From FEN-1191 sp963707115 (GTDB lineage: Bacteria > Pseudomonadota > Gammaproteobacteria > Steroidobacterales > Steroidobacteraceae), in the NCBI GenBank assembly GCA_963707115.1, contig CAVPOP010000003.1:62001-126000 (forward strand): a stretch of 64,000 nucleotides of DNA, in the 5' to 3' direction. Of the stretch, positions 20,484-28,630 are shown piece after piece. The notes under the pieces were generated by a model that made no database searches, had not been told where the DNA came from, and saw only the letters and a program-made list of their open reading frames with translations. Made by a program: the position numbers and the translations under genes. The stretch's first letter is position 1, and the number at the start of each line of letters is the position of its first letter.

Positions 20484-21812
20484 TTGGACAGATTGCCCGA
20501 AGCGATGCCTCTCAAGCGCGTAGTCGGCGTCGGCAGCCTCGGGCTGAACGTGGTCAACCTGACGATTGCCGCGGGCATATTCGGGCTGCCGGCGATCATC
20601 GCCGCGATACTCGGCGCGCAGGCGATCGTCGCCTACCTGGTGTGCGCCGTGTTGTTTGGACTGGTGGGACTGTGCTTTGCGGAGGCGGGCAGCCGCGTCG
20701 GCAGCGCGGGCGGGCTGTACGCCTACGTCAGCACGCCGTTCGGTCCGATTGTCGGCGCAGTTGCCGGCACCGTGCTGTGGGTAACGGCGGGCGCAGCCGC
20801 CGATGCGGCGATAGTCAACCTGCTCATGGACACTCTCAGCGCCGTGCTTCCGGTGCTCGGCATAGCCTGGGTGCGCGTCACGTTCATCCTCGCGCTGTTT
20901 GCGACTGTGGCTTGGATCAATATTCGCGGCGTCACCTACGGCTTGCGCCTGTCGGCCGCGCTCACCGTCATAAAGATCGCGCCACTGGTGCTGCTGCTCA
21001 TCGGCGGTGCCTTCGTCATCGATCCCGCGAAGCTCGCCTGGACCGGCGTGCCCTCGCTCCACAACGTCGCGCGCGCATCGATCATCCTGTTCTTCGCCTT
21101 CATTGGGGTCGAGTCGGCACTCAGCATCAGTGGCGAGGTCATCCGGCCCTCGCGCACCATTCCGCGCGGGATCCTGATGGGGCTGCTGATCATCGCCGGC
21201 CTGTACGTCGGGCTGCAGCTGGTGGCACAGGGCACACTCGGGGCGGCGCTGGCGCAGTCCCGGGCACCGCTGGTCGATTCGGCCAAGATTATTTTTGGTT
21301 CATGGGGCAGCAGTTTGATCGTGGTGGCAGTTTGCATTTCGGCCGGCGGGTGCATCGCCGGGGACCTGCTGTCCACGCCGCGGATGCTGCATGCCTTCGC
21401 GCAGCGGGGCCAGCTGCCGCGCCGGGTGGCGGAGATCCACCCCAGATTCGGCACTCCGGCCGCGGCCATCGGAGTCTATGCCTTTGTATGCGCAGCACTC
21501 GCGCTGTCGGGCACCTTTCGGCAGCTAGGGACCCTGGCCAGCGCCGGCGCGCTCCTGGTCTACTTGGTGTGTTGCCTCGGGGTGCTGCGGCTGCGCGCCA
21601 AGAACATCGTCAGTGACGAGGCTCCCTTCCGCGTGCCCTTCGGCCCGGTGGTGCCACTGGCTGCCTGCGCGATCATCGTGTGGATGCTGGCGACGCTTTC
21701 CCTCGTGGAACTCGGGGCGGCCCTGCTGTTCGTGGCCGCGGTAGGAATTGCCTATACCGTGCACGAATTCCGGCGCCGTAGACCGCTCCCGGACCCGCTG
21801 CAAAGGCGCTAA
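20484..21812 (+). CDS. APC-superfamily amino acid permease
   Basis: 442-aa inner-membrane permease with about 12 hydrophobic helices. The first helix has the amino-acid/polyamine/organocation signature GLNVVNLTIAAGIFGLPAII, with the unwound GIFGLP substrate-binding break. FFAFIGVESALSISGEV in helix 6 is also characteristic. TTG 20484 or ATG 20505 may be the start; neither has a strong ribosome site. It likely exchanges or imports amino acids or amines. It lies 29 bases after the MFS gene on the same strand, possibly one transcript. Substrate unknown. Confidence 0.9.
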   Translation: MDRLPEAMPLKRVVGVGSLGLNVVNLTIAAGIFGLPAIIAAILGAQAIVAYLVCAVLFGLVGLCFAEAGSRVGSAGGLYAYVSTPFGPIVGAVAGTVLWVTAGAAADAAIVNLLMDTLSAVLPVLGIAWVRVTFILALFATVAWINIRGVTYGLRLSAALTVIKIAPLVLLLIGGAFVIDPAKLAWTGVPSLHNVARASIILFFAFIGVESALSISGEVIRPSRTIPRGILMGLLIIAGLYVGLQLVAQGTLGAALAQSRAPLVDSAKIIFGSWGSSLIVVAVCISAGGCIAGDLLSTPRMLHAFAQRGQLPRRVAEIHPRFGTPAAAIGVYAFVCAALALSGTFRQLGTLASAGALLVYLVCCLGVLRLRAKNIVSDEAPFRVPFGPVVPLAACAIIVWMLATLSLVELGAALLFVAAVGIAYTVHEFRRRRPLPDPLQRR

Positions 21813-22048
21813 CGCGCGTCGGCGAGTGCCGTGTAGGGGCGCGCCTACCGCGCAAGCCAATCTGCCGCCCGGCAGCGCCCAAGTGGCCCTAGACTCTGTT
21901 GTCATCACCGTGAAACTTCGCGCGCGCACAGTGTGCGTGAGGAATAGACGGCGTGTCGCGCACGGCCGACACATTCCCATTGAACTGTGAGCCGCTATGA
22001 TGAGTCATGTGAATAGATCCTCGAGCGTGAGTAGTTAATACAGGTGCA

Positions 22049-22330
22049 ATGATGAATGGTCCTCTCGATCCGGCAGTAAACGAAGCGACGCGGCACAGGA
22101 CACTGCCTGCCCAGCGCGTCGCCGCCCCCAATCTGGCTTCGTTCGCGCGGGCACTGCGTCAACGCGGACTGTTGACGCGCGTGGACTCGCTCCCCTCACT
22201 TGGCGAGGGCTGGGCCGAGACGCCGGATCTTTGGATTGCAAGCAATGCGATCTACGAAGCGCACCTGCGGCGCGTCGGCATGGAACAGGTCCTGGCGACG
22301 CTGCGTCGCGACAACGACGAAGGCGCCTAA
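22049..22330 (+). CDS. small hypothetical protein
   Basis: 93-aa soluble basic protein with no family I recognise. It starts at tandem ATG codons (22049 and 22052) behind a CAGGTG ribosome-site-like sequence. A TAATAC box upstream in an AT-richer stretch could be a -10 element. The middle (SFARALRQRGLLTRVDSLPS) reads as an amphipathic helix followed by a short loop with WAETPDLWIAS. Codon usage is like the neighbours. It lies alone: 236 bases after the permease and convergent with the S33-type hydrolase gene. It could be a small regulator, but that is speculation. Confidence 0.5.
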   Translation: MMNGPLDPAVNEATRHRTLPAQRVAAPNLASFARALRQRGLLTRVDSLPSLGEGWAETPDLWIASNAIYEAHLRRVGMEQVLATLRRDNDEGA

Positions 22331-22452
22331 GCCTCACCGGGATTCGGGCGGCACCGGCAGGGGGGCCTGTCGACATCCCGCCATGCGCAATTCCGGCCGG
22401 CGCAGAGTGTTGATAGGCCCGTCGGGCCGAGGTTCCCCCACCCAAAAGGTCA

Positions 22453-22477
22453 TGCCTGCGCCCTCAGGGCGCAGGCA
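22453..22477 (-). terminator. hairpin spanning the stop codon of the S33-type hydrolase
   Basis: Perfect inverted repeat: arms TGCCTGCGCCC (22453-22463) and GGGCGCAGGCA (22467-22477) with a 3-base loop that is exactly the TGA stop codon of the minus-strand hydrolase. On that strand it is followed after five bases by TTTT, so it may act as an intrinsic terminator. The small gene on the plus strand ends 122 bases before it. Confidence 0.6.
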
Positions 22478-24449
22478 GTTCAGCCGCGACCGCGCGCCCA
22501 CCCAGCACACCCTGAACTCGGGCACGAGCCAGCGGCACGCCCTCCTGCCACTGCGCCTCAAGAGTGCCCTGCAGATCCTTCGCACCCTGTAGGCGTAACC
22601 GGGCCTTCGCGGCCCCCTGGTAGCGCGGAAATTCCACCGTCCCTGACACCTCCAGATCCTCGGTCCAGCGGAGCTTACGCAGCGTCAGTTGGTAGGTTCC
22701 GTGCGTTTCGCGCACGGCAAAGGTGCCGCCACGTAGGCCCACGCCGGCACCGGGTGAGACGTCCGAGGCGCGTACCATGGCATCGCCTGCACTCAGTAGC
22801 GCCGCGCTGACGGCGCGCAACTGCTCCACGGTCGCCGCGTTGCCCGCGGCCACGGAAGCCGGGTCCAGCTCGTGCACGCGGCGCGCGAAGCGCGGCACCA
22901 GGCGGATTTCGGCCACGTTCTGCGCGCAGGAGGTGTCGCCCGGCTCGAGCGTGTCGAGAAAGTGGCGCACCAGGGCAGCGCCGCACTCGGAGCGTGCATG
23001 GGGAAGGGCATTCACGTGCAGGCTGTTTTGCAGGACCACCTGCCGGCCCAGTGGAAAGTTGGCCGCCGCGGCCGCACCGTCGGCAACCGGGGTCATGTTG
23101 TCCAGGTCCCCCGAGACCACCAGCGTCGGCACGCGCGGATAGGTGATCGGCCCGTCCGCCAATCGGCCGGCCGGGTGCCCGGAGTGCGGGGCGGGCCATT
23201 GCACGCATTCATCGATAAACGCGTAGTCGAGCGGCATGCCGCGGTATTCGTTGATCGTGAACGGCGCGTAGGTCTGCGGGGCCGCCGTCTGGCGTTGCGC
23301 GAGGGCGCGCGCGCGATCGGCCACGCGTGCGTCGATTGTGAGGCTCATGTCGTAGATCTGCGGGGCATCCTGGCACATCACCGCGGCGGCGAGGCCGGAG
23401 CTGTAGGCCGCCGGTGATTGCTGCTCATCCCGCGAATCGATGCCGGTCTGGGATTCGGCCATGAGCCGCAGCAAGGGCTGCTGGTCTCCCGCCACGAACG
23501 CACGCGCCGCCGCGTCCGCCTCGCGTATGCTGGCGCGCGCCGGCGCACCGGCAAACAGGACCAGCGCCAGTTGCGTCGCGTCGGCGGTAAAGTGCTGCAA
23601 TTTTCCGGAGATGTCCTGCGCCTGCGCCCTGAAGGGGTGCGCGCGGAGCTGCCGCAGGGCAGGCTCGATATGGCTCATCGAGGTGCCGGGATACGCTCGG
23701 CAAGCCGGGGAGCGCTGGCAGGCGAGATTGAACTTGTCGCGCATGGCCGGGGCGTAGGCGGGATACCAGGCGTACTCCTTCCCTCCCAACGGGTAGGCCC
23801 CGTCGAGCACCAGCGAGCGGAGCCTGGCCGGGTGGCGCACGGCAAACACCTGCGCGAAGAAGGTCCCGTAGGAGTCGCCGTAGAGATCGATGCGCCCGAT
23901 CCCCAGCGCATCGAGCACGGCCGCCAGGTCGTCGCTCGCAAGCGTCGTGCTGTACAGTGGAGCCCGCGCTCCCAGCAAGCGCCCGCAGGCGGCCACGTTG
24001 GCCAGCGTGAGGAGCGGGGCCCGCTGCAACTCAGGGCAATTCACCGCGCCCGAGCGCCCGGTGCCGCGATTGTCCATCAGCAGCACGTCGTGCGTGCCCC
24101 GCAGCGGCCGGTACAGTGCCAGGTAGCTCCCGCGAGACTCGGTGGCCGGATACCCCGGCCCGCCCTCGGTGGCCACCAGGGTGCCGAGCGCGGGTTCCGC
24201 CGCGCTGTGCGGGTAATACTCGAAATAGACCGGGACGCTGCCGGGCACGACCCCCAGAGGATCCAGCGGGCGCTCGAGGGTGCCGCACCAGGCACCCGCC
24301 GGCGCGCATCGCTTCAGGGTGAGCGAGCCCACCTTGAGAGTCGGCGCCGGGCTTAGCGCGGCCGCCGGCTGGGCCGCTGCGAACCCCTGCACCGGGAGGG
24401 CCAGCCACAGGGCCGCCGTCACCAGTCTCAGCAGGGCGCTGTGGGTCAT
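22464..24449 (-). CDS. exported alpha/beta-hydrolase, S33 tripeptidyl-aminopeptidase-like
   Basis: 661-aa predicted secreted or periplasmic serine hydrolase. Signal peptide at residues 1-26 (TAALWLALPVQGFAAA). The oxyanion region TEGGPGYPATES and DNRGTGRSG precede the nucleophile elbow YGDSYGTFF, with Ser193. The acid is in VSGDLDNMTPVADG and the histidine in NSLHVNALPHARSECG, in the TAP-like C-terminal half. About 130 further residues at the C-terminus form a beta-rich extension with no clear family. S33 members remove N-terminal residues or tripeptides. The gene starts 7 bases after the M14 peptidase stop, so the two are cotranscribed secreted peptidases. Confidence 0.9.
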   Translation of the reverse strand: MTHSALLRLVTAALWLALPVQGFAAAQPAAALSPAPTLKVGSLTLKRCAPAGAWCGTLERPLDPLGVVPGSVPVYFEYYPHSAAEPALGTLVATEGGPGYPATESRGSYLALYRPLRGTHDVLLMDNRGTGRSGAVNCPELQRAPLLTLANVAACGRLLGARAPLYSTTLASDDLAAVLDALGIGRIDLYGDSYGTFFAQVFAVRHPARLRSLVLDGAYPLGGKEYAWYPAYAPAMRDKFNLACQRSPACRAYPGTSMSHIEPALRQLRAHPFRAQAQDISGKLQHFTADATQLALVLFAGAPARASIREADAAARAFVAGDQQPLLRLMAESQTGIDSRDEQQSPAAYSSGLAAAVMCQDAPQIYDMSLTIDARVADRARALAQRQTAAPQTYAPFTINEYRGMPLDYAFIDECVQWPAPHSGHPAGRLADGPITYPRVPTLVVSGDLDNMTPVADGAAAAANFPLGRQVVLQNSLHVNALPHARSECGAALVRHFLDTLEPGDTSCAQNVAEIRLVPRFARRVHELDPASVAAGNAATVEQLRAVSAALLSAGDAMVRASDVSPGAGVGLRGGTFAVRETHGTYQLTLRKLRWTEDLEVSGTVEFPRYQGAAKARLRLQGAKDLQGTLEAQWQEGVPLARARVQGVLGGRAVAAELPAP

Positions 24450-24456
24450 GAGCGTG

Positions 24457-27324
24457 TCAGCGGCTCTTGGCGCCGGCCGCGGCCGGCGCTGCCGGCATTC
24501 CTCTGAGGATGGCTTGCCAATTCAGCAGCGCATTCCACAGCATGCGCTGGTCGCCGCGGTTGAGGTCGCGGTGCATCGGATTGAAGTTGAAGGCGATGAC
24601 GTGGCCGCGACCCTCGGTCAGATCGAAGATCGCCGGGCGGCCAATCAGGCCGCTCTCGCCCCACACCTGGCCGCTGACCAGCAGGGGCGCGCCCTCACGA
24701 TCGCCCCACTCGAGCACCACGGCGCTCGGATCGTAGGGCCCGTCGAGGCAGGTCTGGCAGTAGGCCATTTGCAGCGAGCGGCGCGGCAGCGCATACAACG
24801 GGTAGTTCTGCCTAAACACATAAGTGCGCGCCGGATAGCCGTAACTTATGGGGTGATCGGGCTGGACAAAGGAGACCCGCACGTGCGCCCCCGGCGTGCG
24901 CGTCTCCGCCTGTGTCGAAGCCTCGGCCGCCGCGGAGCCGGTGCCCGCGGCACTGCGCGGCGGCCCGCCCGCGTCGCGCCGCACGCCGCGCACGATGCCG
25001 GCTTCGAGCGCGAGCACGGAACCGCTGCCGAGCGTCACCAGCAAGCCACCGCCTTCGACAAACTTCTGGATCTCCTCCAGCCCCGCCCAGCCCACGCCGC
25101 CGGTGATGTCGTCGGATTCGGCCGGTGTACCGAAGCTCGGGGTCTGCGCCGTCTTCTTGAAGGGCATCGGTCCCCAGGACTTCGGAATGCCGTGAATCTG
25201 CTCGGCCAGTTCCAGATCCACGTGCCCGTAAAGAAGCACGTCGTAGTGATCGCGCAGATGGCCGGCGCGCACGTCCTCGTCGCGCACGTAGCTGTAAGGG
25301 ATGTGGCGCTGGTCGAGCGAGTAGCGCAACCAGCCGATCGAATCGGTGTCCGCCCACGGCACCCACACGCCCACGCGCGGGGGCTTCGCGTCGTGGCGCG
25401 GCACATCCGGCACCGCCGCGACGGCGCTGAAATCGAGCGCCAGCTGATTCGCGGTGGCCTGCAGGGCTGCCGCCAGCCCGGCTTGTTCCGGAAGGATCCA
25501 GGAGCCCGCGGGATATTCTGCGCCGGCGGCCGTAAAGGCATGTTCTGCGATCGAGATCGAAAATCGCGCCAGCCGGTAGCGCGCCTCGAGGAGCGATTCC
25601 TGTCCCGTGTCCCTGAGCAGGTATACGGAGCCGGAGCCGGAAACGGTTCCCGTCGGCTGCGGTGCCTGTGCCAGTGGCACTAAGTTGGCCGCGTGCACCG
25701 ACGGATCGGCGGTCGGGATGACCGACAGGTGGTAGTTGGCGGGCAGTTCCCAGGACACGTCGTCGTAGGGTTCGCCCTTGTCCTTGGGGTAATTCTGGGG
25801 CAGAAGCAGATCCACGGCATAGTTGCGGTAGGGCTGGTCCATGCGCACCACGTAGGTCCCGGCCGGGAAGGTGCCCTCCTTGAGCGCCAGCGGCGCGGCG
25901 GCACGGTGCACCTCAATATGCTGGCTCAGCAGGCGGGCGACGAGCTGCGCCACGCGCAGCCGGTCCCCCTGACCGTCCGGAATCAGGATGGCATAGGGCG
26001 GCTGCTCCACGCCCTTGCGCCAGGAGTGATAGCCCTTGCGGTAGAAATTGGCGAGCAGCGTCTTGCTCTGCGTCGCGACCGCGTCCAGGGCGGCGAGTGC
26101 GCCGGTCTCGTTGTAGTTGACGTTGTCCCGTGCCGACCACTTGAACGGCTTCGACGGTGCTGGCAGGGCCCGGTACCACTCCGGGGCGGTGTACTCGCTC
26201 AGCGACGACAGCCCGAACTCGGCGCTCTGCGTCAACGTTTCGGCCGTGCCGTTGCCAAAGGTCTCGTAGCCGCGGCCGATGGAATTGTGGTTCATCGCCA
26301 GCGAGTCCAGGTACAGCTCGGAAAAGGACTCGCCAAAATTCCAGGTCCACACCCCCGGCATACCGAAACCGGTCATGGTCTGCACCTCGTGCAGGCTCAG
26401 TTCCAGCATCTCGTCGAAGGTGATCGGGTCGACGCTGGGATTGTAGGGCCCGGTGCCGTTCCAGGTCATGAGCAGCGCGATGCTCTCATGCAGGTCATGT
26501 ATCACCGTCGGATGCCAGTCGAAGAACATCCGCGCGACGGCCTTGGTGGACTCGAGCGTCAGCTGATGCGCGTCGCGGTTGCTGTCGACAAAGGTGTATT
26601 TCGACCAGTAGGGCGGTGACCCGCGCGGTAAGCTCGCCAGATCGGTCTTGCCCTTGAGATAGCGGTAGTACCATTCCACCACCTTGTCGCGGCCGTCGGC
26701 GTTGAGGATTGGATTGATGAGCACCACCGTGTTCTCGCGGATCCTGCGGATCATCGGCTGCTCAGACACCGCCAGGCGGTAGGCGAGTTCCAGCATCGAC
26801 TCGGTCGATCCGGTCTCGTCGGAGTGCATGCCGGCATTGAAGTAATAGATCGGGCGCGCGGTGGCAATCAGGCGATCGGCCGTCACCGGATCCGTGACGC
26901 GCGGATCGGCCAGCGCGGCCGTGGCGGCCCGCAGCCGCTCCAGGTCAGCGATGCCCTTTTCGTCGGCAATGGCCAGCATGACGATGTCGCGGCCTTCCTC
27001 GGTGCGGCCGATCGTAAACATGCGCACCCGGGGCGAGGCCGCGGCCAGCGCCCTGCAGTACGCGTCGGTGGTCGCGACGTTGACCAGTTCACCGGGCGCG
27101 CCGGCGATGCGGTGCAGGAACACGCGCGGTGAAGGCACCGTGGCCGAGGCGGGCAGGTAACTGACCCAGGGCGACAGGAAGCGCGCCTCCGTGGTGGCTT
27201 TGGCAATCTCCTCGATCGAGCCGGCTTCGGCCACGTCGGGACCGGTATCGACCTGCGCGCGCGCTCGATGCGGAGCCAGCAGCGCCAGCGCGAGAAGTCC
27301 GACCAGCAGATTCAGCTTGCGCAC
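24457..27324 (-). CDS. secreted M14-family zinc carboxypeptidase-like protein
   Basis: 955-aa exported metallopeptidase, starting at GTG 27324 with signal peptide RKLNLLVGLLALALLAP. Zinc ligands are recognisable as His167 and Glu170 in NAGMHSDETGS and His279 in VIHDLHESIALL, with INPILNADGRD between them. This HxxE...H arrangement is the M14 pattern. The catalytic domain covers about residues 60-420. The remaining C-terminal half includes a glutamine-amidotransferase-like beta/alpha region (SYVRDEDVRAGHLRDHYDVLL, FVEGGGLLVTLGSGS). Such large M14 proteins act on peptides or modified amino acids in the periplasm. It heads a two-gene operon with the S33-type hydrolase and is divergent from the DddP-like gene, only 45 bases away. 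Confidence 0.9.
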   Translation of the reverse strand: MRKLNLLVGLLALALLAPHRARAQVDTGPDVAEAGSIEEIAKATTEARFLSPWVSYLPASATVPSPRVFLHRIAGAPGELVNVATTDAYCRALAAASPRVRMFTIGRTEEGRDIVMLAIADEKGIADLERLRAATAALADPRVTDPVTADRLIATARPIYYFNAGMHSDETGSTESMLELAYRLAVSEQPMIRRIRENTVVLINPILNADGRDKVVEWYYRYLKGKTDLASLPRGSPPYWSKYTFVDSNRDAHQLTLESTKAVARMFFDWHPTVIHDLHESIALLMTWNGTGPYNPSVDPITFDEMLELSLHEVQTMTGFGMPGVWTWNFGESFSELYLDSLAMNHNSIGRGYETFGNGTAETLTQSAEFGLSSLSEYTAPEWYRALPAPSKPFKWSARDNVNYNETGALAALDAVATQSKTLLANFYRKGYHSWRKGVEQPPYAILIPDGQGDRLRVAQLVARLLSQHIEVHRAAAPLALKEGTFPAGTYVVRMDQPYRNYAVDLLLPQNYPKDKGEPYDDVSWELPANYHLSVIPTADPSVHAANLVPLAQAPQPTGTVSGSGSVYLLRDTGQESLLEARYRLARFSISIAEHAFTAAGAEYPAGSWILPEQAGLAAALQATANQLALDFSAVAAVPDVPRHDAKPPRVGVWVPWADTDSIGWLRYSLDQRHIPYSYVRDEDVRAGHLRDHYDVLLYGHVDLELAEQIHGIPKSWGPMPFKKTAQTPSFGTPAESDDITGGVGWAGLEEIQKFVEGGGLLVTLGSGSVLALEAGIVRGVRRDAGGPPRSAAGTGSAAAEASTQAETRTPGAHVRVSFVQPDHPISYGYPARTYVFRQNYPLYALPRRSLQMAYCQTCLDGPYDPSAVVLEWGDREGAPLLVSGQVWGESGLIGRPAIFDLTEGRGHVIAFNFNPMHRDLNRGDQRMLWNALLNWQAILRGMPAAPAAAGAKSR

Positions 27325-27369
27325 GCCAACCCCCTAGACTGGATTCAGCGCCTATCATACGGTAACGAA
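27325..27369. promoter_or_regulatory. short divergent intergenic region, M14 peptidase / DddP-like gene
   Basis: Only 45 bases separate the two start codons, so both promoters must overlap here or lie inside the opposite coding region. A TATCAT box at 27353-27358 could be the -10 for the plus-strand gene, 11 bases before its ATG; no convincing -35 is seen. No clear ribosome site precedes ATG 27370. Confidence 0.3.
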
Positions 27370-28620
27370 ATGGCCGCGACGACCAATCCAGTTTCTCGAA
27401 GCAGCCCGGCACACACCGGCGAAGCGCCGCGCGCGCCGGCAATCGACCTCGCCGCGCTGCGCCGCTACCGTTACGCGCGCGTGCAGGAGCAATTGCGCGC
27501 CAATGATTGCTCGGCCGCGCTCCTGTACAACCCCATCAACATCCGCTACGCCACCGACTCGCGCAACATGAGCGTGTGGATGCTGCATAACATGGGCCGC
27601 TACTGCGTCGTCCCGGCCGTAGGTCAAGCGGTGCTGTTCGAATACGCCAACCGCAACTGCATGGCGCTCGCCGGCCGGCTCCCGGCCATTGGCGAGGTGC
27701 GCCCGGCGCTAATCCACGCGTTCTTCGATGTCGCCGAACACGCCGTCCCGGTGAGTCTGCGGTGGGCGCAGGAAATCCGCGACGTGGTGCAGTCATTGAT
27801 GGGGCCGGGCCGGCACCGCCTGGCGGTGGACCGGACCGACGTGCATGGAGTCGAGGCGCTCCGCCGCCAGAACTTCGAGTTGCTGGAGGGCCAGCGGCTG
27901 CTCGAGCTTGCCCGGTCGATCAAGTGTGCCGAGGAAATCGAGTGCATGCGCGAATCGCTGGCCGTGGCGGACATCGGCATGGCGCGCATGCGCAACGCCC
28001 TGCGCCCGGGCCTGTCGGAAAATGAGCTGTGGGCCGAACTGCACTACGCGAATATCGCGCACGGCGGCGAATGGATCGAAACCCGGCTGCTCAGCTCCGG
28101 CCCGCGGACCAATCCCTGGTTCCAGGAAGCCACGGATCGGCGCATTCAGGCCGGTGAGCTGGTCAGCTTCGACACCGACATGGTCGGGCCCTACGGCTAT
28201 TGCGCCGACGTCAGCCGCACCTTTTTCTGCGAGCCCGGTACCCCGACAGCGCTCCAGCGCCAGCTGTACGCGCTCGCCGCCGAACAGGTCGCCCACAATT
28301 GCGACTTGCTGCGGCCCGGGCGGAGCTTTCGCGAATTTGGCGAAGGCGCGTGGAAGATCCCCGCCAGGTACTTCGACCAGAACTACGGCTGCCTGCTGCA
28401 CGGGGTCGGGCTCGTGGACGAGTGGCCCGCTATCGGCTGCGATCCCAATGATCCGCTGGCCCAGGAGGGCGCATTTGTTCCCGGGATGACGGTCTGCGTG
28501 GAAAGTTACATCGGCGAAGTCGGCGGGCTGGAAGGCGTCAAGCTGGAGCAGCAGGTGCTGATCACGCCGGCGGGCCACGAGATCCTCAGTCGCTATCCGC
28601 TGGAAGCGCTGCTGCTGTAG
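27370..28620 (+). CDS. M24-family protein closely resembling DMSP lyase DddP
   Basis: 416-aa creatinase/aminopeptidase-fold protein. ATG 27370 is used; upstream in-frame codons lie inside the divergent gene. Six metal ligands are in place: Asp268 and Asp270 (SFDTDMVG), Asp280 (CADVSRT), His344 (LLHGVGL), Glu378 (CVESYIG) and Glu393 (VKLEQQV). Their spacing (2, 10, 64, 34, 15) almost equals that of the iron site I know from DddP. DddP-like stretches also include PLNIRYATDS, GEWIETRLLSSGPRTNPWF and HGVGLVDEWP. DddP cleaves dimethylsulfoniopropionate to dimethyl sulfide and acrylate. A peptidase or other lyase role is still possible because it neighbours secreted peptidases and no DMSP transporter or acrylate gene is near. 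Confidence 0.85.
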   Translation: MAATTNPVSRSSPAHTGEAPRAPAIDLAALRRYRYARVQEQLRANDCSAALLYNPINIRYATDSRNMSVWMLHNMGRYCVVPAVGQAVLFEYANRNCMALAGRLPAIGEVRPALIHAFFDVAEHAVPVSLRWAQEIRDVVQSLMGPGRHRLAVDRTDVHGVEALRRQNFELLEGQRLLELARSIKCAEEIECMRESLAVADIGMARMRNALRPGLSENELWAELHYANIAHGGEWIETRLLSSGPRTNPWFQEATDRRIQAGELVSFDTDMVGPYGYCADVSRTFFCEPGTPTALQRQLYALAAEQVAHNCDLLRPGRSFREFGEGAWKIPARYFDQNYGCLLHGVGLVDEWPAIGCDPNDPLAQEGAFVPGMTVCVESYIGEVGGLEGVKLEQQVLITPAGHEILSRYPLEALLL

Positions 28621-28630
28621 TGGCTCGCGT

